From: Acidobacteriota bacterium
GTDB lineage: Bacteria; Acidobacteriota; Terriglobia; UBA7540
DNA: 26,045 nt
Direction: 5' to 3'
Assembly: GCA_003171295.1 (NCBI GenBank)
Contig: PMYF01000577.1
Location: 312 to 26,356, forward strand
Made by a program: the position numbers and the translations under genes
In this document: positions 9,101 through 16,140 of the stretch, one piece after another
Layout: each line of letters begins with the position of its first letter
How positions within the stretch are numbered: position 1 is the stretch's first letter
Notes under the pieces: generated by a model
The model's input: only the letters and a program-made list of their open reading frames with translations
Told to the model about the DNA's origin: nothing
Databases searched by the model: none

Positions 9101-12032
9101 GGGGATTATACTCTCGGGAAGCGAATGGCGCGGGGAGTTAGTTAACAGGAAGAAGAACGGAGACACCTATTGGGAATCCTCCTCCATCGTCCCCATAAGG
9201 GACTCCGGCGGCGCCATCACCCATTTCCTTGCCGTCAAGGAAGACATCACCGAACGCAAGCGAGTTGAGCAGGCCATTCGCGAGTCGCAGCGTTTCCTGC
9301 AATCAACCCTGGATGCCTTGTCATCGCATATCGCGATCCTGGACGAGAAGGGTGAGATTGTGGCCGTGAACGCTGCCTGGAATCGTTTCGCCGCGGCCAA
9401 CGGTGGGAACCCGGATGCCTGCGGAGTGGGCAGCAACTACCTGGAAGTATGCAGAAGGGCTTCCCCCAGTAGTGCCGAGGCGAACCCCGCTGCCGAAGGA
9501 ATCCGGCAGGCGATTGCCGGGACGCTGGACGAGTTCAGTCTCGAGTACTCATGCCACAGCCCGGAGCAGAGGCGTTGGTTTGTGATGAGGGTCACACGTT
9601 TTGCGGATCATGGCCCCGGCCGCGTCGTGCTCGCTCACGAAAATATCACCAACCGCAAACTCGCCGAGGAATCTGTAAGAGAGTCAGAAGGGCGCTATCG
9701 CCTCCTGTTCGAACGCAACCTCGCCGGGGTCTTTCGGTACACAGCAGAAGGCAGTGTACTTGATGCCAACGACGCTTACGCGCGCATTCTGGGTTATCCC
9801 TCTGGCGGAGGACTCGCAGGTATTCGCAGGTCAGATCTGTTTTTCGACCCCGGCGATGCCGAACGCTCCTGGACGCGGTTGCGGGAAAAGAAAGCGCTCA
9901 CCAATTTTGAGGTGTGCCTGCTGCGAAAAGACGGCAGCGCCGTGTGGGTCCTTGAAAACGTCAGTTGGTTTGAGAGCGGAGCCGGGACCGCGCCCCTGGT
10001 GGAGGGCACATGCATCGATATCAGCGAGCGCAAGCACGCCGAGGAGGAAATGCGCAAGGCCAAGGAAGCCGCAGAAGCCGCCAATCGGGCGAAGAGCCAG
10101 TTTTTGGCCAATATGAGCCACGAAATCCGCACTCCGATGAATGGCGTGATCGGAGTGACCGGTTTGCTTTTGGATACGGAACTGACGCCGGAGCAGCGGC
10201 AGTATGCCGAAATCGTGCGCACCAGTGGGGAGGCGCTACTGGCTGTGATTAACGACATTCTGGATTTCTCCAAGATCGAGGCACGGAAGTTGAAGCTGGA
10301 GCTAACCGACTTCGATCTGCACACGGTGCTGGATTTTGCTACCTCAGCGCTGGCGATCAAGGCGTCCGAAAAGGGGCTTGAACTGACCTGCGAGCTGGAG
10401 CCCGGAACTCCCTGCCTGCTGCGGGGCGACCCCGGACGAGTCCGCCAGGTGCTTGTAAACCTGCTGGGAAACGCCGTGAAGTTCACGCCTCAGGGTGAGG
10501 TCGCCATCTGGGTGCGACTTGAGGCGGAGGACGAACGCAGGGCTACCGTGCGTTTCACGGTAAGCGATACAGGCATTGGCTTTCGGCAGGACCGAGCCTC
10601 CGAACTCTTCGCGCCGTTCATGCAGGCGGACGGTTCCACCACGCGTCGATACGGCGGCACAGGGCTGGGTCTGACAATTTCCAAGCAACTGGTCGAGATG
10701 ATGGGTGGCCGAATCGGTGTCGAGAGCGAAGAGGGCAAGGGATCGACGTTTTGGTTTACGGCCGTCTTTGAGAAGCAACCGCGACGGGGCGCGCCGGTAA
10801 CCGACGTGCAGCCCAGTCTGCGAGACGCGAAGGTGCTGGTGGTGGACGATAACGCCACGAACCGGTCGCTGGTATGCAGACTCCTGCACTCCTGGGGTTG
10901 CCGCCCGGAAGAGTCTGCGGATGGAAACTCCGCCCTGACGATTCTACGCCAAGCCGCTCAGGGGGTTGACCCTTTTCGGATTGCGTTACTGGATATGAGC
11001 CTGCCAGGCATGGACGGAGAGGAATTGGGGCGGCGGATCGCGGCCGATCCTCAAATGAAGCATACGGCGCTCGTGTTGATGACTGGCTTCGGCCGGCAGG
11101 GCGACTCGGCACGCCTGCAAGCGCTGGGGTTCGCGGGACACGTTTCCAAGCCGATTTGGGAGCGCACTCTGAGAGAAGCCTTGCTCGCCCTGGGCGCGGA
11201 GGGAAGAGGGGACACGCCGTCCGCCGCAGCGGCCCACCCGCAGCCCAGCGTCGCTCAAGGGAATAGCCGTGCACGCATCCTGGTGGCCGAGGATAACTTG
11301 ATCAACCAGCAGGTGGCCCTGGCGATGTTGAAAAAACTCGGCTATCGCGCCGATCTGGTCGCGAATGGCGCGGAGGCCGTCCAAGCGCTCCGCGAGGCTG
11401 ACTACGACGTGGTCCTGATGGACTGTGAGATGCCCGAGATGGATGGCTACGAGGCGACGCGCCGCATTCGGAAGCGCCCGACAGGGACGCGCAACCCTCA
11501 CATTCCTATCATTGCCCTCACCGCTGGTGCGATGAGCGGAGACCGGGACAAATGCGTTCGGGCGGGAATGAGCGACTACCTTGCCAAGCCGATCGAGCCG
11601 CGACAACTGGCTGACGTTTTGGAGAAATGGCTGATGCCGGCCGCCCGCGGCGGCGAGGTGAAGCCTGCAGCCAACCCTTCACCCGCAAAAACAGAAGCTG
11701 TTTTCAAGCAAGAGGATCTGCTGGCTCGTCTCATGGGCGACCAAGCCCTTGCCAGCAGGGTCATGGCTAGGTTCTTGAACGACGTCCCGCGGCAGTTGTG
11801 CACCCTGAAGAACAGGCTGGATGCAGGCGATGCCTACGGGGCCCGGCTGCTGGCGCATACCCTCAAGGGAGCGGCGGTCACGGTGTCGGCTGAGGCCCTG
11901 GGAGCGCTCTGCTTCGAAGCGCAGGAAGCGGCGGCAGCAGGGGAGTTGAGCCGCGCGTTGGCCCTGCTGCCCCGGCTGGAGGAACAATTCGAACTGCTCA
12001 AGGCGACTTTGAAGCAGTCAGGATGGGTGTAA
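6186..12032 (+). CDS. Giant soluble hybrid histidine kinase: HPt-PAS(x9)-HisKA-HATPase-REC-REC-HPt
   Basis: 1948 residues with no membrane helix, so a cytoplasmic sensor. Residues 10-112 form a CheA-like HPt domain with ALHTIQ at 51-56 (His53). Nine PAS domains follow at roughly 165-275, 295-403, 412-530, 540-660, 672-783, 792-902, 910-1023, 1034-1155 and 1165-1282, mostly joined by DITERK linkers. The HisKA motif SHEIRTP has His1312. The ATPase has N1429, DTGIG (1461-1465) and GTGLGL (1491-1496). REC1 has D1554/D1555, D1603 and K1655. REC2 has D1746 and K1801. The C-terminal HPt has His1891 in AHTLKGAA. All catalytic and phosphoacceptor residues seen are intact, so an elaborate His-Asp-Asp-His relay is possible. 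PAS5 carries Cys713, Cys724 and Cys727 (CPNC). The signal and output are unknown. It is coupled to the STAS gene upstream. Confidence 0.95.
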   Translation: MDVLSKGQRIDKYQQAFQEEARKLLVELESALPELNKNPGDKELVGRAFRALHTIQVSGARFGFDELAAFTHNFEMAFDEVRSGRLKVTSELINISLAALGQIKTMLEEAAGRGAANRGPSAGILAKLRHLTGMSETHSPEAAPSPPLAPPAVTSQGSVALLATAIGQIGEAIVITDTSATIQYVNPAFTRITGYSAEEVVGQNTRLLKSDRQDPAYYRGLWKAILAGEVWQGELINRRKDGTLYTEEMSITPVHDPSGAITNFIAIKQDVTERRASEAALHSSQKGLGEAEHLAPLGSWELDGQASEFRGSDGLFRIFDWPPSAAALPLGKVIDAIHPTDRERVNKTLQDALETHEPFDVEHRVVRRDGTVRVVRSRGQTVAGLTRGSVRLVGTTLDITDSKLAHEELRQSEEKFRSLVANSPGVKWSSLVDGQTHYISPNVEQVFGFTSEEMCEKGAGLWFGRIHPSDSGRIVEAFQQLFAEGRPVDVEYQVQRKDGQWIWVHDRAYRTYERDGVRYADGVFSDITERKVMQDSLRKSEERFALALEAANEGLWDWDLTTGQAYFSPRYFTMLGYAVGELPSSYDTWLQLLHPDDRPGVVPAIQEHIEKKHGSFEVEFRLRTKTGEWRWIQSRGKVVTRDGEGRPQRLVGTHADITERKSAEAELILEHTKLEMVTQNVGAGLAIISKDYRTVWTNKVMGDLYGETVGRNCFQAYNGRPAVCPNCGVQEIFESGKERVVHEQWGEDAKGNPICVEIVATPVRDKDGTVVAALEMVTPITERKRAEKELRLTQFSVEHASDAVFWMDSQARIVYVNEAACLSLGRSREELLSLSIPDIDPHFPKEAWETHWEKLKTRGSITFEAQHQTKQGRVFPVEITTNYLEFDGKEYAFAFNRDITERKRAEDQLRKLSLAVEQSPASVVITDVQGKIEYVNRRFTQLTGYTREEAIGQNPRILKSGMVPAATYRELWGIILSGSEWRGELVNRKKNGDTYWESSSIVPIRDSGGAITHFLAVKEDITERKRVEQAIRESQRFLQSTLDALSSHIAILDEKGEIVAVNAAWNRFAAANGGNPDACGVGSNYLEVCRRASPSSAEANPAAEGIRQAIAGTLDEFSLEYSCHSPEQRRWFVMRVTRFADHGPGRVVLAHENITNRKLAEESVRESEGRYRLLFERNLAGVFRYTAEGSVLDANDAYARILGYPSGGGLAGIRRSDLFFDPGDAERSWTRLREKKALTNFEVCLLRKDGSAVWVLENVSWFESGAGTAPLVEGTCIDISERKHAEEEMRKAKEAAEAANRAKSQFLANMSHEIRTPMNGVIGVTGLLLDTELTPEQRQYAEIVRTSGEALLAVINDILDFSKIEARKLKLELTDFDLHTVLDFATSALAIKASEKGLELTCELEPGTPCLLRGDPGRVRQVLVNLLGNAVKFTPQGEVAIWVRLEAEDERRATVRFTVSDTGIGFRQDRASELFAPFMQADGSTTRRYGGTGLGLTISKQLVEMMGGRIGVESEEGKGSTFWFTAVFEKQPRRGAPVTDVQPSLRDAKVLVVDDNATNRSLVCRLLHSWGCRPEESADGNSALTILRQAAQGVDPFRIALLDMSLPGMDGEELGRRIAADPQMKHTALVLMTGFGRQGDSARLQALGFAGHVSKPIWERTLREALLALGAEGRGDTPSAAAAHPQPSVAQGNSRARILVAEDNLINQQVALAMLKKLGYRADLVANGAEAVQALREADYDVVLMDCEMPEMDGYEATRRIRKRPTGTRNPHIPIIALTAGAMSGDRDKCVRAGMSDYLAKPIEPRQLADVLEKWLMPAARGGEVKPAANPSPAKTEAVFKQEDLLARLMGDQALASRVMARFLNDVPRQLCTLKNRLDAGDAYGARLLAHTLKGAAVTVSAEALGALCFEAQEAAAAGELSRALALLPRLEEQFELLKATLKQSGWV
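8205..8520 (+). repeat. 16-base direct repeat flanking the PAS5 coding module
   Basis: CTCGAGATGGTTACCC occurs at 8205-8220 and identically at 8505-8520, exactly 300 bases (100 codons) apart and in the same frame (LEMVT both times). It brackets the cysteine-containing PAS5. Recombination between the copies would remove or duplicate PAS5 without a frameshift. Confidence 0.85.
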
Positions 12033-12283
12033 CCGGGCGTCAGGAGGGACTCACCGAGAGGCGCACGCTTATCGTCGAAGATGAATTCACTGGCCGGCTT
12101 CTGCTGCAGTTGCATCTCTCCCCATACGGCGAATGCCACATCGCTTGGCCTTCACGGGCGGAAGTGCCCAAAGCTTATGGGGTGCGGAAGACTCCGGCCG
12201 GCTGGGAACAGGCCTTTCCTGGAACTCGCACCGCCATGAAATCTGCAGCCCGCGCCCGCACAGCAACTCCCTCCACCCTTTGA
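12023..12283 (+). pseudogene. Response-regulator remnant, truncated receiver domain
   Basis: The ATG at 12023 overlaps the stop of the giant kinase (ATGGGTGTAA), the normal arrangement for a translationally coupled partner. Residues 10-42 (GLTERRTLIVEDEFTGRLLLQLHLSPYGECHIA) are a good match to the first strand and helix of a CheY-like receiver, with the acidic pair E-D. After that the frame becomes Arg/Ala/Pro-rich without receiver features. The phosphoacceptor Asp, the T/S and the Lys are absent in every frame I read. This looks like the start of the kinase's cognate regulator, truncated by deletion or rearrangement. Confidence 0.6.
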
Positions 12284-12409
12284 TGTCCCTGCAAATTAGC
12301 CGCCCATTGCGGTCGATCGAGTTTTTGGCAGGGCTACAACGCTTTCGTCCCGATTCGGTTCCCCAGTCAGCACTCAGGTGCTCCTACCTACTGCGGCAGG
12401 CTCGTATCG

Positions 12410-12601
12410 TTAGTGCCACTTCTTAGCGTTGGCTGCGAAGGTCGCCATCTTGACGACATGGGGATCGCCTGATGCTTTCCCCTTTGCAATGTCGGCTGCC
12501 GTGATCGGAGAGTCCGGCTTCTTTCCCAACCACTTGTGGAAGGCGCCCTTTCGGATATGGAACGGCGCGCGGGACGTCGAGTTACGCTGCGTTGCGGGCA
12601 T
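12410..12601 (-). CDS. Small conserved-looking hypothetical protein
   Basis: A 63-residue protein. The ATG at 12601 is preceded by GAGGAGA seven bases upstream, a strong ribosome site that supports real translation. The sequence is basic and compact: PFHIRKGAFHKWLGKKPDSPITAADIAKGKASGDPHVVKMATFAANAKKWH. There is no signal peptide or membrane helix. The pattern of a Phe/His/Trp-rich start, an ITAADIAKGKA helix and a KMATFAANAKKWH end reads as a folded small protein rather than a chance frame. I cannot name a function. It lies on the strand opposite its neighbours, between the kinase locus and the recombinase scar, so it may be cargo of the old element. Confidence 0.65.
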   Translation of the reverse strand: MPATQRNSTSRAPFHIRKGAFHKWLGKKPDSPITAADIAKGKASGDPHVVKMATFAANAKKWH

Positions 12602-12683
12602 TCGTTAGTCTCCTCGGCGACTTGCCGTCATTCTTGGACCATCAAGCTAAGTCCCAACCCGAGTTATGACAGCGCACTAACAT

Positions 12684-12940
12684 GAAGCCTGCTCCCTAAT
12701 GCACAGTGCCGGAGGAGAATCCGCGCTGCGGTGCGCGCCAGCGTGGATAAGGTTGGATGGCATCCCTTTCGGCACACCTTCTCTTCGATTCTGCACAACG
12801 CGGGGACCAAAATGGCCGTCCAGAAAGAACTGCTACGGCAAGCGGGCATTTCCACCACCTTGAACTTGTACGCCCAGGCGGAAAGCGCGGCAAAGCGCGA
12901 AGCAGTCCATCAAGTGGCGAGGGGGCTTTTGAATACGTGA
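12684..12940 (+). pseudogene. Tyrosine recombinase (phage integrase), C-terminal remnant
   Basis: The frame 12731-12940 (GTG start, 69 residues) reads VGWHPFRHTFSSILHNAG...ELLRQAGISTTLNLYAQAESAAKREAVHQ. It contains the HxxR box (HPFR) and the catalytic-type Tyr in TLNLYAQA, the end of a tyrosine recombinase catalytic domain. The frame is closed just upstream by a stop at 12683-12685. The core-binding domain and first catalytic Arg are missing, so this is about 20 percent of a normal integrase. It lies 66 bases from a tRNA 3' half, the usual place for an integrase gene at one end of an integrated element. The enzyme would be non-functional alone. Confidence 0.8.
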
Positions 12941-12989
12941 AGATAGCGAAATTGTACGGGGTTGCACCCGTCGAATTCGACGGTTCCTG

Positions 12990-13090
12990 CTAACTTATTG
13001 AAAACATGGCAGGGGTGGAGGGACTCGAACCCCCGACCCTCGGATTAGAAAACAGTGGTCTGGCTATGCAGTACAATCTAACTTATTGAA
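12990..13090. repeat. 13-base direct repeat bracketing the tRNA fragment
   Basis: CTAACTTATTGAA occurs at 12990-13002 and 13078-13090, 88 bases apart, on either side of the tRNA 3' half. It may be a footprint of site-specific recombination or arm-type integrase binding sites; this is not certain. Confidence 0.75.
13007..13051 (-). tRNA. tRNA 3' half only (probable element attachment site)
   Basis: On the minus strand the 45 bases from 13051 to 13007 read as an anticodon loop TTTCTAA, the 3' anticodon stem, a variable loop, a T arm with loop TTCGAGT and paired GGGGG/CCCTC, a seven-base acceptor strand CACCCCT, discriminator G and encoded CCA. The 5' half is absent: no matching acceptor strand or paired anticodon-stem strand precedes it. 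If the loop is read canonically the anticodon is TCT (Arg). A tRNA fragment running from the anticodon loop to CCA beside an integrase remnant is the classic signature of an att site left by an integrated element. Confidence 0.7.
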
Positions 13091-14408
13091 TCTAAAGAGT
13101 CGCCGAGTCCAACAAACCGGTCAGATTGTCCTGTTTTAGGCCCTATTTGCGGTTAAAGTAGCCGATAAAGTAGCCGAAAAAGATCAACGGATTTTGCCTG
13201 ATCTTCGTGCCCCCGGAAGTGGTGGCGTGCTGATCAGCAGTCGCACAAGAAGCAGTCTTTTCCTATCCCGCCTCAGTCCCCTCATTTCACCCTACCGCTC
13301 TAGCTTGTAATGCAGAGGTCTGAATCTGCCAGTAAGATGCGAATGGTTCAGTCACCACCACCTGCCTGCGAGCATAAACTATCCTGCACACACCTAAGTT
13401 AAGCGCGTCCCCGCGCGAGACCAATCAGTTAGCCAAAATCTGACCAAATCCTCCTTTCACTCCCGAAACCTAATCCTCCCTGGCAGAGGGAAGGGGTAAG
13501 TGTGCATCGCGCGAGACCGGAATGGTCAAAGTGGATGGGCACCAGGTGGATACCCGCCTCTCCTTGACTCGCGGGTTGAGTGGCAGTCTTATCGAGATAG
13601 TTGCTATCGCGAGTCGCCTAATGATCTCGTTTTAACTATCAATGAAGGTAAACATTCCCGATTTGGATCGCCTATCATTTGAGGTTGAATGTCCATTGAG
13701 CCGACTTCACACGTGGGTTTGTGAGGGAATCTGGCGTAGGGCCCGGTGTGTTTCTCTTTCCAATGATCGTCGCGGCTTCGCGTCCAGTTCTGGAGCCAGT
13801 AAAGCGGATCGGCACCGCACTTGTCATTTAATTTCAGATTTTGACTCAGTTCCTTCGCTAACGGTCGAATAGGCAGATCTTCAGATCTCACAGTTGATGG
13901 TGCCGGGGGAGTGTCGGCGTGTAGGGAACCTTCAACAGATGAATCAAGAAAGGAGTGGAAGTCATGTCAGCAGCATCGGGCTCTAGGACAACGGCTACGC
14001 ACTCTCGCTTCTCTCGTTTCCTCGCCATCGTTTGTCCTTGTGCGGAGAACGCAGCCCGAGGCGCAAAACCCTGCAGTCTCCTAATCGAGATCGCTGTTGC
14101 TGCCAACAGACGTCATCACTGACCTGTCCGCTTGCCGGAAACTGAGGTCAGGTAGGTGCCCAAGACGTCCATCGGAATCTGGGGCGTAAGAATGTCCAGC
14201 AGACTGCTCCAGGAAGATGGGATCAGAGCGGTAGCTTTTGAGACATCGCCTTATCATCAGGAACGCCTGAGCGGCACTGGCCAGAAGGTTATCAGCCGGA
14301 GGATGAAATACGTGGTCATCTCCGATGCCCAGGCTGCTGAAGGGTATGGCGCAGCGGACGCTCCACAGCATGCCCAAAAACCCCTACGTATTCTGTGACC
14401 AGTTAAGG
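13091..14408. other. Gene-poor region, probable degraded element DNA
   Basis: About 1.3 kb. Open frames here (for example minus 13604-13891, minus 13888-14106 and plus 14156-14398) lack recognisable motifs, good ribosome sites or convincing composition, so none is called. A 12-base tandem repeat lies at 13154-13177. The region adjoins the tRNA/integrase scar and may be decayed accessory DNA. Confidence 0.5.
13154..13177. repeat. Two-copy tandem repeat, unit TAAAGTAGCCGA
   Basis: Two exact head-to-tail 12-base copies. In one frame the region encodes VKVADKVAEK, so it may be a trace of a coding sequence. Confidence 0.8.
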
Positions 14409-14437
14409 TTGCACTTCAATCTTAATAAAGATAGACT
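14409..14437 (+). promoter_or_regulatory. Candidate sigma-70-type promoter for the HD-GYP gene
   Basis: TTGCAC (14409-14414) and TAGACT (14432-14437) are separated by 17 bases and lie in a locally AT-rich stretch about 50 bases upstream of the ATG at 14488. It is a fair match to a housekeeping promoter by eye only. Confidence 0.35.
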
Positions 14438-14487
14438 GGCTATCGCTCAGCCTCCAATCCTCTTGATCTCTGCCCTCGGGAGCGTGC

Positions 14488-15462
14488 ATGGCAACGACCA
14501 TCCTTGTCGTTGACGATGAACTAGCAAACCAAGAGCTCATGATAGAGCTCTTGCAGCCGCAGGGATATAAAATCCTAACAGCCGCTGACGGTCAGGCAGC
14601 CCTGGAGGAGTTCGCGCGCAATCAACCCGACCTAGTGCTTCTCGACATTATGATGCCCAGAGTGGACGGCGTGGAAGTTTGTCGACGACTCAAGAAAGAT
14701 CCAGAATCTCGCCTGACGCCCATCGTCTTAGTTACGGCTCTTTCCGCTAAAGAGGACCGGGTGCGGGGTATCGAAGCCGGTGCTGACGACCTTCTTACCA
14801 AACCGGTAGATCGCATTGAACTGCTAGCCCGCGTTCGCTCCTTGCTCAATCTTAAGGCCTACACCGACGAACTGGAACGCGCCGAATCAGTCCTTTTTGC
14901 GCTAGCGCGGAGCATCGAAGGCAGAGACCCATACACGGGGGGGCATTGCGAGCGCTTAGCGGACTACTCGGAGCGCCTAGGTCGGCGCCTCGGGCTACCT
15001 GAAGAGCAGATCAGAGCCCTGCGACAAGGGGGAACTGTTCACGACATCGGAAAGGTGGCCGTGCCGGATGCAATTCTTCTGAAGCCGGGCAAGTTGACGC
15101 CCGAAGAGTGGAAGACTATGCGCCAACATCCCGTGATCGGTGAACGCATCTGCGCACCCCTAAAATCTTTCCGACTCGTTCTCCCCATCATTCGCCACCA
15201 TCATGAAAAGCTCGACGGATCCGGCTATCCCAACGGACTCAAAGGAGATCAAATCCCGCTTACGGCCCGCATTATGACCATTGTGGACGTTTACGACGCT
15301 ATCGGGACCGAGCGCCCTTACCATGGCGCTTCGTCCAAGGAAGAAGCCCTGGAAATAATGGGGCAAGGGGTCCAGAAGGGCTGGTGGGACCCTCATATCT
15401 TCTCTGAGTTTCGTAACCTACTCACCACTAATGGTGGCAAGTCACCGACCGGTGGGAACTAG
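14488..15462 (+). CDS. Response regulator with HD-GYP c-di-GMP phosphodiesterase domain
   Basis: A 324-residue cytoplasmic protein (RpfG-like). The ATG at 14488 follows GGGAG with a good spacing. The receiver (1-122) has D9/D10, the phosphoacceptor D53 and K105. A short helix leads into an HD-GYP domain (about 130-315) with GGHCERL (His153), VHDIGK (His185-Asp186), His214, the HHHEKLDGSGYP block (237-248) and VDVYDA (Asp267). All the residues expected for metal binding and the GYP motif are present, so it should hydrolyse c-di-GMP, with activity set by phosphorylation. The gene stands alone with no kinase adjacent. Either hybrid kinase in this window could feed it, but that is conjecture. Confidence 0.95.
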   Translation: MATTILVVDDELANQELMIELLQPQGYKILTAADGQAALEEFARNQPDLVLLDIMMPRVDGVEVCRRLKKDPESRLTPIVLVTALSAKEDRVRGIEAGADDLLTKPVDRIELLARVRSLLNLKAYTDELERAESVLFALARSIEGRDPYTGGHCERLADYSERLGRRLGLPEEQIRALRQGGTVHDIGKVAVPDAILLKPGKLTPEEWKTMRQHPVIGERICAPLKSFRLVLPIIRHHHEKLDGSGYPNGLKGDQIPLTARIMTIVDVYDAIGTERPYHGASSKEEALEIMGQGVQKGWWDPHIFSEFRNLLTTNGGKSPTGGN

Positions 15463-16140
15463 CGATGCCATATATGGAAGACTAAGTCTAAGAAAGCTGC
15501 CAAATCCATATCGCCGGTCGAATGGGGTTCGCCCTCGCGCAAAAAAGGAGAACCCATCCCTTGGGTGAGAGCGCTGAATACGTTGCGACGACTCGGTCGC
15601 CACCCCCTCTCAGTCCGGTGACTTCCCCGTGTGTTAGGCTCTCACCCTTGGTGTTTGTAGATCGCAAGTAAGTGCATTGCTCGCACGCCTGTGATGTAGG
15701 TAATGCGGGAGGATGACCTGACGCATTCCGACATGGCAACTGTGGGTTTATATGCCCCCTGGTCAATTGCGCTTTCGGTCCCAATTGCGATGATCGCCTC
15801 ATACGCCGCACTTGACCTTGCCGAGCGCAGGCGGCAGAGACAGCTACCGTGCGATCCAACTCGACGGCAAATACCGAACTCTCATCGGGACGGAACATGG
15901 TCCCATCGTGGCGACAAAACCAGTCAAAGGCGGCGGTCTTGCTCTTCGCTTGCTCGCCAAGCTTGCGGGTGGAGGTGGTCTAGCGCGGACGGAGTTTTTT
16001 TGCAGGCAAGTGCCCTGTGGTGCGGTTGCGGCCCCGGTCTGTGTCGGATGACAGGAGAGCACCTCGTGACGCATCCCCGAGGATTCAGAATGTAATGCCG
16101 CTTGGATTTTCCCGACCCGGATGAGGGGTAGGAGCAAGTT
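15463..16140. other. Region between the HD-GYP and TonB receptor genes
   Basis: About 680 bases. The left part holds a long inverted repeat, GGGTGAGAGC (15563-15572) with GCTCTCACCC (15638-15647), possibly the base of an RNA structure. The right part holds an MHYT-domain remnant. No intact gene was seen. The minus-strand frame 15488-15898 is judged a shadow. Confidence 0.5.
15703..16095 (+). pseudogene. MHYT-domain sensor remnant (first membrane helix only)
   Basis: In the frame from ATG 15703, residues 17-44 read YAPWSIALSVPIAMIASYAALDLAERR. This closely follows the opening of MHYT integral membrane sensor domains (Y-x-x-W-x-x-x-LS...IA..ASY-ALDLA-R). The expected next parts, including the GxxMGxGIWxMHF block, are absent, and the rest of the frame is Arg/Ser/Cys-rich and unlike membrane protein. 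In intact relatives this domain would sit in front of PAS, kinase or GGDEF modules. I read it as a truncated N-terminal remnant; an unrelated short membrane peptide cannot be excluded. Confidence 0.4.

Noticed and set aside
7755..9260. Repeated GACATCACCGAACGCAA-like motifs as a DNA repeat element
   Set aside because: They encode the DITERK linkers between PAS domains at regular domain spacing, so protein conservation explains them.
13604..14398. Several 72-98 codon frames on both strands in the gene-poor region
   Set aside because: None has a recognisable motif or a good ribosome site, and they overlap one another on opposite strands.
15488..15898. Minus-strand frame of 136 codons
   Set aside because: No ribosome site or motif; it runs across the inverted repeat and the MHYT remnant.
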